From DATFVJ01 sp963851085 (GTDB taxonomy: Bacteria; Actinomycetota; Actinomycetes; Streptosporangiales; Streptosporangiaceae), in NCBI GenBank assembly GCA_963851085.1, contig CAWKNX010000019.1, forward strand, positions 62,001-126,000: DNA of 64,000 nucleotides, written 5' to 3'. The notes under the pieces were generated by a model that had not been told where the DNA came from, did no database searches, and saw only the letters and a program-made list of their open reading frames with translations. The position numbers and the translations under genes were made by a program. Of this stretch, positions 1 to 8,324 are shown in pieces; position 1 is the first letter of the stretch; every line of letters starts with the position of its first letter.

Positions 1-1
1 G

Positions 2-106
2 GCGGCACAGGTCCGGCTGGCGAGAGAACGCGGCTGGTCATGGGAGCAGATCGGGGACGCGCTCGGGGTTTCCCGCCAATCGGTGCACGCGAAGTATGGA
101 AAGTGA
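2..106 (+). CDS. Helix-turn-helix protein, C-terminal end (partial)
   Basis: Reading from base 2 gives 34 residues ending at TGA 104-106; the gene begins upstream of the window. The visible part has a homeodomain-like helix-turn-helix, GWSWEQIGDALGVSRQSVHA, so it is probably a DNA-binding protein of the type often found just before a Clp-N domain gene in actinomycetes. The next gene starts 9 bases after its stop, which suggests translational coupling in a two-gene operon. Only the recognition part is present, so the full domain plan cannot be given. Confidence 0.7.
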   Translation, partial: AAQVRLARERGWSWEQIGDALGVSRQSVHAKYGK

Positions 107-115
107 GGCTCCCGC

Positions 116-589
116 ATGCTCGAACGCTTTGATGAGGACGCCAGGCAACGGGTGATCAACTTGGCGGCTGAAGAGGCCAAGCGACGCGGCGACGGGCGCA
201 TCGGCACGGAGCATCTTCTGCTCGCCCTGCTCCGCGACCCCAGCTTGCTCCAGGCCCAGGGCATCGGAATCGACGTGGAATCGGCGCGCACCGCGCTGGA
301 CGCGCTCGATCGTGAGGCACTTGCTTCGGTCGGCATTGAAGTCGCTCACGCCAGTTCGCCAGTGCCCGTGCTCACCCGCCGGCGCCCACCCTTTACCTCT
401 GGGGCACGGGCCGTTCTCAAGCGGGCCGTGCTCGAGGCCCGGGCGGCCAAGGCCCGCCGCATCCAGGCACGGCATCTGCTGCTCGGCGTACTGGCCTGCG
501 AGCGCCCCGACCCAGCAGCGGCGCTGCTCGCCGCGCTCGGGATCGACGTCGCCGAGGTCCGTGAGCGCATCAGGCGGCCCGGGCGGTGA
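116..589 (+). CDS. Clp N-terminal repeat domain protein
   Basis: A 157-residue protein made of two Clp-N (double-Clp) repeats: the first about residues 4-72 with the family motif IGTEHLLLALL near residue 30, the second about residues 88-155 with ARHLLLGVLA near residue 118. Clp-N repeats bind substrates or adaptors at the front of ClpA/ClpC ATPases, but this protein has no AAA+ module, so it is a stand-alone Clp-N protein. The start ATG follows the upstream HTH gene by 9 bases with a GAGGC-type ribosome site overlapping that gene's stop. An adaptor or co-regulator role with the HTH protein is inference. Confidence 0.85.
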   Translation: MLERFDEDARQRVINLAAEEAKRRGDGRIGTEHLLLALLRDPSLLQAQGIGIDVESARTALDALDREALASVGIEVAHASSPVPVLTRRRPPFTSGARAVLKRAVLEARAAKARRIQARHLLLGVLACERPDPAAALLAALGIDVAEVRERIRRPGR

Positions 590-615
590 GCAGCGCCCGC
601 CAGCCCGTCAGGCCG

Positions 616-900
616 TCAGGCCGGCGGCGGAAAACCAGCAGGATCGCCGCCGTCGGAACGCATGGTCGACGGCCGGCGGCGCCAGTTCACGAGGCCAAGC
701 CGATCCGCACCGCGGACCACCATGAGCACTCCGCTGTCCTCGCCAATCAGCCCGTTCTCTGCCCACCCTCGCCGCCACAGCCGCAGATCGAACCAGCCGA
801 ACTGCGCGAATTCCCCTGCCGTCTCCGGATCCCACGTCAGCTTTTCCAGCACCGGCAGGTCATCCTCGGTGACCGGGCGCAGCTCCACTTGATCGCCCAC
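616..900 (-). pseudogene. GNAT acetyltransferase, truncated after the N-terminal half
   Basis: The reading frame opens like a GNAT N-acetyltransferase (VELRPVTEDDLPVLEKLTWD, then GEFAQFGWFD and VVRGADRLGLVNWRR at about residue 75), but it then runs into unrelated proline/glycine-rich residues and stops at 94 residues. The acetyl-CoA binding motif (R/Q-x-x-G-x-G/A) expected after this point is absent. Family members are about 170-190 residues, so roughly the last 100 are missing. The break lies next to the convergent end of the Clp-N gene, consistent with a deletion. The remnant should have no catalytic activity. Confidence 0.6.
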
Positions 901-1057
901 ACGAGAGATTATGCATCGCGTGGCGGGCGTCCCGGCGGCCGAGGTCGCTGGTGCCGATGGTCCCAGGCCGGGCCCTTCGGCCGGTCGGCGACTGTCGCAA
1001 GCGACATTCAGCTGACAGTGATTTGAGAAGCGACATCACGATGAGAACCTGCAAAGG

Positions 1058-2299
1058 TCAGGCGGCGCCACCTGCGGGTCTGGTGGCGCCGATCAGGCCC
1101 GGCTCGAAGATGCTGTCGATCCGCACGTCCACGCCGGTATAGGGCGCGTCGACCATCATGTCGCGGCCGATGTAGATCCCGACATGATGGATGGTGGCGG
1201 GGTCGGACGTGTCGTTGGCGAAGAACACGAGATCGCCGCGGTGTAGCTGGTCGATCGGGATGTGCGGGCCGGACGTCCACTGCGTGCCCGTCCAGTGATC
1301 GAGCTGAACCCCCGCCCGCTGCCAGGCGCGCATGGCAAGGCCGGAGCAGTCGAAAGAAGATGGCCCGGCGGCGGCCCAGACGTACGGCTTGCCGAGCTGC
1401 CGCAGCGCCCAGGTTGCCGCGGTGTTTCCCGCGATCGCAGCGGCCCCGGCGGCGGCATCCGAGGCGTACGCCCAGGCCGGCGCCGTACCGCTCGCACCCA
1501 CTGCGCTCGCACCCGGCGCGCTCGCGGCCGACGGCGCGGCCGCGGCGAGTTCCATGGCGCCCTCCCTCGCCCGCGCCGCGGCGAGCCGGCGCAGGAGCAG
1601 GTTCCTCGTCGCACGCGCCCCGCCGAGCACCCGTCGCTGGCGGGCGACCGCCGCCATCGCGGCCCGCTTCAGCGCGCCGGCAAGCGCCGCCGCCGCGTGG
1701 CCGGCGTGGAGTGCGTCCCGCGCCTGGCCACGGAATACCTGGGCGACGATCCTGGAGGCGGCGGCAGCCGCCAGGATGTCGGTGTCATGCTCGGCGAGCA
1801 CTCCCAGGACGCCGGCGCGGTCGAAGAAGGCCTGCGGGCCGCCCGGGCCGCCGATCATCGCCGCCATCGAGCCGAACCCGCCATCGGTCTGGTATGCCTG
1901 GCTCGCGAGTGCGCCGACGTCGCCGCGGCGAGCCGCCTCGACGGCCGCGGCAACGGCAAACCTGCCTTGGGCGAGGCGAAATGCCGCGGTATCCCTGTGC
2001 AGCTCGACGACCGCGCCGTCGTAACGCTCGGTGAGTGTCTCGGCCCTTCCCTCGACCCGGCTGAGCCGCGCAGCGGCGGCGGCGAGGTGATCAGCGGCCC
2101 GGCCTGCCGCGGCCGCCCGCTGCGCCACTGCCTCGCGGGCCGCGGCCAGGCCCCGGCCAGGCGGCGGCGCGGGCGATGTGGCCGAAGCTGGCGTCCCCAG
2201 CCAGGTGAAAGCCGCACATGCAAGCGCGGCCAGAAGCGCCGCCGCCGCGTGGATCCGGCCCGGCAGTCGCGCCGCAGTCTGGCTGCCCTGCGCTCCCAT
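1058..2299 (-). CDS. Secreted NlpC/P60 peptidoglycan hydrolase
   Basis: A 413-residue exported cell-wall hydrolase. I start it at ATG 2299 because GGAGGTGA sits just before it; a signal peptide follows (hydrophobic AAALLAALACAAFTWLG, cleavage near ASA). Residues 45-270 are alanine/arginine-rich and helical (coiled-coil-like), as in RipA-type hydrolases. The C-terminal NlpC/P60 domain keeps the catalytic Cys in FDCSGLAMRAW and a His in HHVGIYIGRD; these enzymes cut D-glutamyl-meso-diaminopimelate bonds. Function is inferred from the domain; its substrate stem peptide is not visible from sequence. It is divergent from the Crp gene. Confidence 0.9.
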   Translation of the reverse strand: MGAQGSQTAARLPGRIHAAAALLAALACAAFTWLGTPASATSPAPPPGRGLAAAREAVAQRAAAAGRAADHLAAAAARLSRVEGRAETLTERYDGAVVELHRDTAAFRLAQGRFAVAAAVEAARRGDVGALASQAYQTDGGFGSMAAMIGGPGGPQAFFDRAGVLGVLAEHDTDILAAAAASRIVAQVFRGQARDALHAGHAAAALAGALKRAAMAAVARQRRVLGGARATRNLLLRRLAAARAREGAMELAAAAPSAASAPGASAVGASGTAPAWAYASDAAAGAAAIAGNTAATWALRQLGKPYVWAAAGPSSFDCSGLAMRAWQRAGVQLDHWTGTQWTSGPHIPIDQLHRGDLVFFANDTSDPATIHHVGIYIGRDMMVDAPYTGVDVRIDSIFEPGLIGATRPAGGAA

Positions 2300-2545
2300 C
2301 GCGTCACCTCCTGCCCGCAGCCGCGGAACGTGGCACGCGGCTGTTTCTTCTCTGCGTTCTGCGCGGCAGCCACGGACGCGGGCCGCATGGTGCAGCATTC
2401 CACGATCTCACTCTGAGTAATCAATTAACTTCATTCTGGCGAGTTTTCGGTGCGATCTCACCGACGGGAGCGGCCGTCGCAGGAGGGCGGTTACGTGCTG
2501 GCCCAGAGGTGCGACACTGGTGAACAGCAATAGCGAGGAGGCACG

Positions 2546-3229
2546 GTGAACGAGGCCGATGATGTGCTGAGCCGCGCGCCGCTCTTCGAGGCGCTGGATG
2601 CGGGAGCGTCCGCGGCGTTGCGCAGCCGTGTCGAAGAGGTGGAACTCACTCGCGGTAAACGGCTCTTCGACGAGGGCGACGACGGAGACCGCCTTTTCGT
2701 GATCCTGGACGGAAAGATCAAGCTCACGCGTGCGGCACCCGACGGCAGGGAGAACCTGCTCAGCGTGCTCGGCCCCGGTGAGATGTTCGGCGAACTGTCA
2801 CTCTTCGACCCGCGGCCCCGCACCGCGAGCGCCACCGCCCTGACCGAGACGCGGCTTGCCGCGATGGCTCACGAGGCCCTCCGGCCATGGCTCACCGGGC
2901 GGCCAGAAGTCGCCATGCACCTGCTTCGCGCCCTTGCACAGCGGCTGCGCAGGACCAACGACGTCATGGCCGACCTGGTGTTCACCGATGTGCCCGGCCG
3001 GGTGGCGCGAGCGCTGCTCGACCTGGCGGACCGGTTCGGCCAGCCGCGCGGTGAGGGACTCGACGTGCACCACGACCTCACGCAAGAAGAACTCGCCCAG
3101 CTGGTGGGCGCGTCGAGGGAGACAGTGAACAAGGCGCTCGCCGACTTCGCCGGCCGCGGCTGGCTCCAGGTATCGGCCAAGTCGGTGCTGATCCTCGATC
3201 CGGAACGCCTGCGCAAGCGCGCGCGCTGA
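2546..3229 (+). CDS. crp: Crp/Fnr-family cAMP-responsive transcription regulator
   Basis: A 227-residue protein with an N-terminal cyclic-nucleotide-binding domain (about 10-125; GEMFGELSLFDPRPRTASA is the phosphate-binding cassette) and a C-terminal winged helix with LTQEELAQLVGASRETVNKAL as the DNA-reading helix-turn-helix. It matches actinobacterial Crp/GlxR in length and motifs, and its position next to the MBL hydrolase is the same as M. tuberculosis Rv3676. GTG start at 2546 is preceded by GAGGAGG. It should be a global regulator of carbon and energy genes; cAMP binding is inferred from the E-L-S and R-T cassette residues. Confidence 0.95.
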   Translation: MNEADDVLSRAPLFEALDAGASAALRSRVEEVELTRGKRLFDEGDDGDRLFVILDGKIKLTRAAPDGRENLLSVLGPGEMFGELSLFDPRPRTASATALTETRLAAMAHEALRPWLTGRPEVAMHLLRALAQRLRRTNDVMADLVFTDVPGRVARALLDLADRFGQPRGEGLDVHHDLTQEELAQLVGASRETVNKALADFAGRGWLQVSAKSVLILDPERLRKRAR

Positions 3230-3238
3230 AGCGCGTTG

Positions 3239-3260
3239 TCCCGGGGGCGACCCCCCGGGA
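3239..3260. terminator. GC-rich hairpin between convergent crp and MBL genes
   Basis: A 9-bp perfect stem (TCCCGGGGG / CCCCCGGGA) around a CGAC loop lies between the ends of two convergent genes, so it can serve both strands. There is no T run, as is common in high-GC actinomycetes. The core is the same as that of the dispersed repeat seen at 4.8, 45.7 and 55.8 kb. Confidence 0.6.
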
Positions 3261-3313
3261 CACCCCGGCGGCGCCCGGTGTGTCGTGAGTGTGATCACCG
3301 GCGCGGGACAGTG

Positions 3314-4183
3314 TCAGAACGTGACGTCGGGCGGCAGCTCGCCACGCGCCGCCAGGTACGAGAGCTGCGCGCGCACCGACCACTCGGCGAAGCGGCGGAT
3401 CTCAGGATCGACCCCCTCGTAGACCCGTTCGGTGATCTGGCCGACCGTCCGGTCCCCTGCCTCGATCGCCGCGGCCACGTCCGCGAGCCGTTCGGCGCGG
3501 TGGGAGATGTAGTAGTCAAGCGTCCCCACCGGATCGGCGAGCAGCGGTCCGTGGCCAGGTAGCAGGACGCTGACGGGGACCGAGCCCGCGAGAGCGTACA
3601 GCAGGTCGAGCGATCGCAGATAGTCACCGAGGTCCCCGTCATGCGCGATCACCGCGGTGCCGCGGCCGAGCACAGTGTCACCGGTGAGCAGCGCCCCGTC
3701 CCCGGGCAGCAGGAAGGACAGCGAATCGGCCGAATGCCCCGGGCTCGCGACGACCCGCAGCTCGCACCCACCCGCCGTAATCACATCCCCGCCGGTCAGA
3801 CCCTCCTCGCCGAGCCGGTGCGCGGGATCCAGCGCCCGAACGGCCGCGCTGGTGAGTTCCGCCAGCCGCCGTGCGCCGCCCGAGTGGTCGGGGTGCCCGT
3901 GGGTGAGCAGTATCAGCGCGATCCTTCGGCCCTGAGCCCGTACCTGCCCGGCCACCCTGCGCAGGTGCGCCTCGTCCGCCGGGCCCGGATCGACCACGAC
4001 GACCCGTTCGCCAGCAGGTTCACCGATCAGCCAGGTGTTGGTGCCGTCGAGCGTCATCGGCGACGGGTTGGGAGCGAGCACGCAGCGCGCCCGCGCGGTG
4101 CCCGACCCGTCGATGCCGCTCGCCGCGCGTGGGCGGCCGCTGCCGTCTCCCGTGGCGCCCGCTCCCGTACTGGGCCAGGTCAC
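3314..4183 (-). CDS. MBL-fold metallo-hydrolase (Rv3677c-like)
   Basis: A 289-residue metallo-beta-lactamase-fold hydrolase. The metal site THGHPDH is at residues 94-100 (H95, H97, D99, H100) and a second metal motif GDTVLGRG follows. The C-terminal ~70 residues form the helical domain of the LACTB2-like group. The GTG start overlaps the stop of the Nudix gene by 4 bases (GTGA), so the two are coupled. The order Crp - MBL - RidA is that of M. tuberculosis Rv3676-Rv3678c. Homologues of LACTB2 act as ribonucleases, but the substrate here is unknown. Confidence 0.9.
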   Translation of the reverse strand: MTWPSTGAGATGDGSGRPRAASGIDGSGTARARCVLAPNPSPMTLDGTNTWLIGEPAGERVVVVDPGPADEAHLRRVAGQVRAQGRRIALILLTHGHPDHSGGARRLAELTSAAVRALDPAHRLGEEGLTGGDVITAGGCELRVVASPGHSADSLSFLLPGDGALLTGDTVLGRGTAVIAHDGDLGDYLRSLDLLYALAGSVPVSVLLPGHGPLLADPVGTLDYYISHRAERLADVAAAIEAGDRTVGQITERVYEGVDPEIRRFAEWSVRAQLSYLAARGELPPDVTF

Positions 4184-5295
4184 AGCGGATACTCCAGGCC
4201 GTCAGGGATAGTGAGCCACGCGGCGTCGCCGGTTACCGAGATCCCCGGCTGCCGCGGCGCCATGTCCCTGGTCGCGGCGAGCGCACCTGCCGCGCTGTCG
4301 AGCCGCGCAAGCTCGGCGAGTGTGACTGCGGTCGGCGGCATCAGCAGGATCTCCCCCCTGCGGGCCGCGTCGATCGCCGCGGCCGGCGTGAGCCACACCA
4401 CCTCGTCCGCTTCCTCGCCGACATACCTCGTGCGCTGTCCCGCAGGCAGCGCCGCCGCGAAAATCCTCGTATCGAACCTCCTGCTCTCCACCTCGGGCGT
4501 GATCCATCTCGCCCATGGCCTGAGCAGGTCGGAGCGGAGCACCAGGCCACGACGCTGAAGCAGTCCGGCGAGGGAAAGCGAGCGGTCGATGAGGGCACGC
4601 CTGTCCGCCTCCCAGTCGTCGCCACGGGTGTCAGCCACGACCGCGTCGGCGGCCGGCCCGGCAAGCAGCACGCCCGATTCCTCGAAGGTCTCGCGGATCG
4701 CGGCGCAGATCAGGGCGCGCGCCAGTGCCGCGGATCCGGTGTGCCCCATAGGGGGCTCCACCCCACGGGATCCCCCCGCATACGGTGGCGCACCGCTGGG
4801 TGGTTGCGCATCGCCGGATTCATCCATCAGACCGTGTTGCCCCGGGGGGGCGACCCCCCGGGATCCCCCCGCAGACGGTGGCGCACCACTGGGTGGTCGC
4901 GCATCGCCGGATTCACCCATCAGACTGTGTTGCCCCGGGGGGGCGGCCCCCCGGGATCCCCCCGCAGACGGTGGCGCACCACTGGGTGGTCGCGCATCGC
5001 CGGATTCACCCATCAGTATCTGGCTCCAGGCCACCGGGTCGGGGCCTGCCCAGGCCAGCTCGGCTTCCGCGTCGCGCGGGTCGACCGACCCACCGGGAAA
5101 CACGTGCGCGCCGGGCGCGAAAGCCATCGACCGTCTGCGCCTGAGCAGGTAGACGTCGAAGCCGCCGCTCGCCGCGGGGCGCAGCAGCACCACGGTGGAG
5201 GCGTCCCGCGCCGTGGCGGGTTCCCTGCCGCCCGCGAGGATGTCACGCACCCGCTGCGCGAGCTCGTCCGGGAGCCTTATTTCCGTGCCTGTCAC
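4180..5295 (-). CDS. Nudix hydrolase with a repetitive 93-residue insertion
   Basis: A 371-residue protein. A normal Nudix start is seen (FAPGAHVFPGGSVDPRDAE, about residues 55-73) and the Nudix box end REtFEESGVLL is at about residues 205-215. Between them are three 31-residue tandem copies beginning LM(G/D)ESGDA(R/Q)PPSGAPP, encoded by 93-bp DNA repeats. Actinobacterial homologues of this gene are about 270-290 residues, so the insertion accounts for the excess. It lies in the loop before the catalytic helix, where it may be tolerated, but activity is uncertain. Start is GTG; the stop overlaps the next gene. Confidence 0.85.
   Translation of the reverse strand: MTGTEIRLPDELAQRVRDILAGGREPATARDASTVVLLRPAASGGFDVYLLRRRRSMAFAPGAHVFPGGSVDPRDAEAELAWAGPDPVAWSQILMGESGDARPPSGAPPSAGGSRGAAPPGQHSLMGESGDARPPSGAPPSAGGSRGVAPPGQHGLMDESGDAQPPSGAPPYAGGSRGVEPPMGHTGSAALARALICAAIRETFEESGVLLAGPAADAVVADTRGDDWEADRRALIDRSLSLAGLLQRRGLVLRSDLLRPWARWITPEVESRRFDTRIFAAALPAGQRTRYVGEEADEVVWLTPAAAIDAARRGEILLMPPTAVTLAELARLDSAAGALAATRDMAPRQPGISVTGDAAWLTIPDGLEYPL
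4738..5016. repeat. Three tandem 93-bp units inside the Nudix gene
   Basis: Units of exactly 93 bp (anchors GGGATCC at 4767, 4860, 4953; CATCAG at 4825, 4918, 5011). The two downstream units are nearly identical; the first has diverged more and lost part of the G/C palindrome. Each unit carries the core CCCCGGGGGGG-CGA-CCCCCCGGG followed by ATCCCCCCGCAGACGGTGG. As 93 is a multiple of 3 the reading frame stays open on the minus strand. The same core occurs elsewhere in the window. Confidence 0.9.
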
Positions 5296-5469
5296 TGCCG
5301 TCCGCTGCCGTCCTCAGCCACTGGCGTAGCTTTGCCGTTCGCCTTGACCGATGTCCCCTTGGGCGGCATATCGGGCGTCCAAAGGGCCATGGATCAAGCT
5401 CGCCCGAGCAGTCGGGCTCGGGTAGTCCGACTGCCTCATTCGCCCAAAAGGTACCTGATCATGTCGACA

Positions 5470-5934
5470 TCAGTCCTCGACCTCGACGATCAGTTCCACC
5501 TCGACCGGCGCGTCCAGCGGCAACGCGGCGACACCGACGGCGCTCCGCGCGTGCCTGCCCGCGTCGCCGAACACGTCGAGCAGCAGTTCGCTCGCGCCGT
5601 TGACGACCTGGGGCTGGCCGGTGAAACCCGGTGCGCTCGCGACGAAGCCGGTCACCTTGACGACCCGGCGGATCGCGGAAAGGCCACCGGTCACCGACGC
5701 CACCGCGGCGAGGGCATTCAGCGCGCAGACGCGTGCGAGTTCCTTCGCCTGCTCGGCGTCGACATCCCCGCCGACCTTGCCGGCCGCGGGCAGCTTGCCG
5801 TCGACAAGGGGAATCTGACCAGCCGTGTAGACGTAGGCGCCGGTGCGGACGGCAGGCACGTACGCGGCGACGGGCGCCACCACGTCGGGCAGCTTCAGGC
5901 CGAGCGCCTCGAGCCGCTCCTGCGGTGTGCTCAC
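5470..5934 (-). CDS. RidA family (YjgF/YER057c) enamine/imine deaminase
   Basis: A 154-residue RidA-family protein. Core motifs are present: YTAGQIPLVDGKLP near residue 40, AALNALAAV-like helix, and the C-terminal strand PVEVELIVEVED. RidA proteins hydrolyse reactive enamine/imine intermediates from PLP enzymes; actinobacterial members of this locus (Rv3678c) are of unknown substrate. I start at GTG 5934, which overlaps the stop of the upstream DUF4177 gene (GTGA). The conserved arginine of true RidA is not obvious at the expected site, so deaminase activity is not certain. Confidence 0.85.
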   Translation of the reverse strand: MSTPQERLEALGLKLPDVVAPVAAYVPAVRTGAYVYTAGQIPLVDGKLPAAGKVGGDVDAEQAKELARVCALNALAAVASVTGGLSAIRRVVKVTGFVASAPGFTGQPQVVNGASELLLDVFGDAGRHARSAVGVAALPLDAPVEVELIVEVED

Positions 5935-6086
5935 GCCTTCGCCCGCTTCATGTAGGCGACCAGTTGTTCCGCGCTCGGCCCAGGGACGACCGTGACGAGC
6001 TCCCAGCCGTCGTCGCCCCAATTGTCCAGGATCTGCTTGGTCGCGTGTACGAGCAACGGCACGGTCGCGTACTCCCACTTCTGCAT
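5931..6086 (-). CDS. Small DUF4177 protein
   Basis: A 51-residue ORF starting ATG 6086 and beginning MQKWEYATVPLLVHATKQ, then GDDGWELVTVVPGP, the DUF4177 signature (W-E-Y ... GW-E-L-V). It ends KRAKA and its TGA overlaps the GTG of RidA. The same tiny gene sits beside RidA in mycobacteria (Rv3678A). The function of DUF4177 is unknown; the strict pairing with RidA suggests a linked job. Confidence 0.85.
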   Translation of the reverse strand: MQKWEYATVPLLVHATKQILDNWGDDGWELVTVVPGPSAEQLVAYMKRAKA

Positions 6087-6185
6087 GCCGCTACCTTAGA
6101 GCCTGTCTGAGGACCCTCGCTCACCTGCCGGGGCGCGCGGGACCTTCCGCTGCATGCCCCGCCGCGTGGGGGCCGTCGAGGCCGC

Positions 6186-7157
6186 TCACCACCGGAACCT
6201 CGGGGACGGCAGGAACCTCGGGGACGGCAGGAACCTGGGGACGGCAGGAACCTCGGGGACGGCAGGGATCTCCGTCGTCGGCGCCGCACCGATAGCTGGC
6301 TCGGGCTGCCCGCCCGCACCGATCGCCGCCTCCGCCGCTGCGACCTCCGCGTCGCCGGTGTCCTGCAAGCTTGGCCGGTCGCCGGGCTGCGACGGCAGCG
6401 CCACCTTGTCGAAGAACCGGAGCAGCTCGACCGGGACCGGCATCACGAGGGTGCTGTTCTTTTCCGCGGCGACTTCCACCACGGTCTGGAGCAGCCGCAA
6501 CTGGAGAGCGGCCGGGTCGCGGGCCATCACGTTCGCCGCCGCGGCGAGCCGCTTGGAGGCCTGGTATTCGCCGTCCGCGGTGATGATGCGGGCCCGGCGC
6601 TCACGCTCGGCTTCGGCCTGGCGGGACATCGAGCGCTTCATGCTCTCGGGCAGTGAGACGTCCTTGATCTCGACGCGCTCCACCCGGATGCCCCACGGGC
6701 CCTCTGTCGGCTCGTCGATAGCCTCGCGCAGTTCCGCGTTCACCACGGCGCGGTCGGTGAGGAGCTGATCCATCTCGGACCGCCCGATGATCGACCGCAG
6801 CGACGTCTGCGCCTGCTGTGAGACGGCGAACAGATAGTTCTGCACGTTGACGACGGCCTTGATCGGGTCGATCACGCGGAAGTAGACCACGGCGTCGACC
6901 CGGACGGTCACGTTGTCCCTGGTAATTCCGTCCTGGGCCGGGACCGACATCGCCACGATCTGCATGTTGACCTTCTGCATGCGGTCGCCGACCGGCCTGA
7001 TCCAGGTGAGCCCCGGACCACGCGGCTCGGACACGATCCGGCCCCACCGGAAAATGATCCCCTTCTCGAACTGCTGCACCACGCGGATCGACCTGGCGGC
7101 TCCGATCAGCCCCAGGACCACGAGTACAACGATCACAGCCACTAGTGCTGGTAGCAC
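6186..7157 (-). CDS. Slipin/SPFH-domain membrane protein with slipped C-terminus
   Basis: A 323-residue stomatin-like protein. One N-terminal membrane segment (residues 2-22) is followed by an SPFH/Band 7 domain (about 23-195; RVVQQFEKGIIFRWGR, then PAQDGITRDNVTVRVDAVVY). Such proteins form membrane rings and microdomains. The last ~30 residues come from a DNA minisatellite at 6194-6264: after EIPAVPEVPAVP the frame slips into RFLPSPRFLPSPRF because one unit is 17 instead of 18 bp. The tail is therefore probably not conserved, while the SPFH domain is intact. It lies upstream of the DUF4177-RidA pair on the same strand with about 100 bp between. Confidence 0.88.
   Translation of the reverse strand: MLPALVAVIVVLVVLGLIGAARSIRVVQQFEKGIIFRWGRIVSEPRGPGLTWIRPVGDRMQKVNMQIVAMSVPAQDGITRDNVTVRVDAVVYFRVIDPIKAVVNVQNYLFAVSQQAQTSLRSIIGRSEMDQLLTDRAVVNAELREAIDEPTEGPWGIRVERVEIKDVSLPESMKRSMSRQAEAERERRARIITADGEYQASKRLAAAANVMARDPAALQLRLLQTVVEVAAEKNSTLVMPVPVELLRFFDKVALPSQPGDRPSLQDTGDAEVAAAEAAIGAGGQPEPAIGAAPTTEIPAVPEVPAVPRFLPSPRFLPSPRFRW
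6194..6264. repeat. 18-bp minisatellite (GGAACCTCGGGGACGGCA) x 4
   Basis: Units at 6194-6211, 6212-6229, 6230-6246 and 6247-6264. The third lacks one C and is 17 bp, which shifts the slipin reading frame. In frame the unit encodes P-E-V-P-A-V on the minus strand. Confidence 0.92.
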
Positions 7158-7310
7158 TGTCCCACCTCATCTCGGGCGACCCGGACGGCCAGCGGGCCGG
7201 CCGCGCGGCGGCCGCCGTTTCGAGGAACTGCTTTTCGTACCAGCCTAGTGACGTCCGGCCGCGATACCAGTCGGCCAGACGGGTGCGTGAGCGGCGATAG
7301 CCTTCATGGG

Positions 7311-8324
7311 GTGAGCGCGAGGGACACGGACTGGGACGGCGTGCGGCTGCACGTCGTCACGGGCAAGGGCGGCACCGGCAAGACCACGGTGGCCGCCGCA
7401 CTCGCCCTTGCCCTTGCGGCACGTGGGCGCAAGGTCCTGCTCATGGAGGTCGAGGGGCGCCAGGGCATCGCGCAGCTCTTCGACTGCCCACCGCTCCCTT
7501 ACGCCGAACGCAAGGTAGCGGTGGCGCCTGGAGCCCCTGGCCTGCCCGGTGGCGACGTCTACGCGCTCGCGGTCGACCCGGAGCAGGCGCTCCTTGAGTA
7601 CCTGGAGATCTTCTACGGCCTGCGGCGGGCCGGACGGGCGCTCACCCGTATGGGTGTCATCGACTTCGCGACGACCATCGCGCCGGGGCTGCGTGACGTC
7701 CTGCTGACGGGCAAGGCGACGGAGGCGGTGCGGCGCCGCGCCGGCGACGCGAATCGCAGGTACGTCTATGACGCGGTCGTGATGGACGCGCCCCCGACCG
7801 GCCGTATCGGCCGGTTCCTCAACGTGACCGCCGAGGTCGCCGGGCTGGCCAAGGTGGGCCCGATCCGCAGCCACGCGGACTCGGTGCAGAGGGTGATCCG
7901 CTCGCCGCAGACCGCGGTGCACTTCGTCACGGTCCTCGAAGAGATGCCGGTGCAGGAAACCCTCGACGCCAGCGGCGAGCTTCGCGACCACGGCCTCCAG
8001 GTGGGTGGCATCGTGATCAACATGGTGCGGCCGCCCATGCTGCGGCAATCCGAACTGACCGCCGCCGCGCGAGGCAGCGTCGACCTGGACGAGCTCACCA
8101 TCGGGCTCAAGGCCGCGGGCCTCGAGGAGGGCAGGGAAATCGCGGGTGACCTCGCCGCCGAGCTGACCGAGCACGCGTGCAGGACCGCGCTCGAGCGACG
8201 GGAGCGGCGACGGCTCGCCGCCGCGGCACAGCCGCGTTACGACCTGCCGCTCATCTCGGACGGGATCGACCTTGGCGGTCTCTACCAGCTCGCCAACACG
8301 CTGCGCGAGCAGGGGGCGGCATGA
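7311..8324 (+). CDS. ArsA/Get3-like ATPase (Rv3679-like)
   Basis: A P-loop ATPase of the ArsA/SIMIBI group, 337 residues from GTG 7311. Deviant Walker A is VTGKGGTGKTT near residue 15 (signature Lys in KGGTGKT), followed by VEGRQGIAQLFDCPPLPY and switch region DAPPTGRI. The sequence and the neighbour order match M. tuberculosis Rv3679, which pairs with Rv3680 as a heteromeric ATPase. Upstream in-frame starts exist (7248), but the conserved part begins just after 7311. Its TGA overlaps the ATG of the second ATPase gene (ATGA), showing coupling. Confidence 0.9.
   Translation: MSARDTDWDGVRLHVVTGKGGTGKTTVAAALALALAARGRKVLLMEVEGRQGIAQLFDCPPLPYAERKVAVAPGAPGLPGGDVYALAVDPEQALLEYLEIFYGLRRAGRALTRMGVIDFATTIAPGLRDVLLTGKATEAVRRRAGDANRRYVYDAVVMDAPPTGRIGRFLNVTAEVAGLAKVGPIRSHADSVQRVIRSPQTAVHFVTVLEEMPVQETLDASGELRDHGLQVGGIVINMVRPPMLRQSELTAAARGSVDLDELTIGLKAAGLEEGREIAGDLAAELTEHACRTALERRERRRLAAAAQPRYDLPLISDGIDLGGLYQLANTLREQGAA

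Noticed and set aside
2300..2545. Possible c-di-AMP (ydaO) riboswitch before the NlpC/P60 gene
   Set aside because: Such leaders are common for wall hydrolases in actinobacteria, but the conserved GGGGAA-type segments and the paired stems are not found here.
4738..5016. Tandem repeats taken as a possible CRISPR array
   Set aside because: The units are 93 bp, identical almost throughout with no unique spacers, and lie within an open coding frame.
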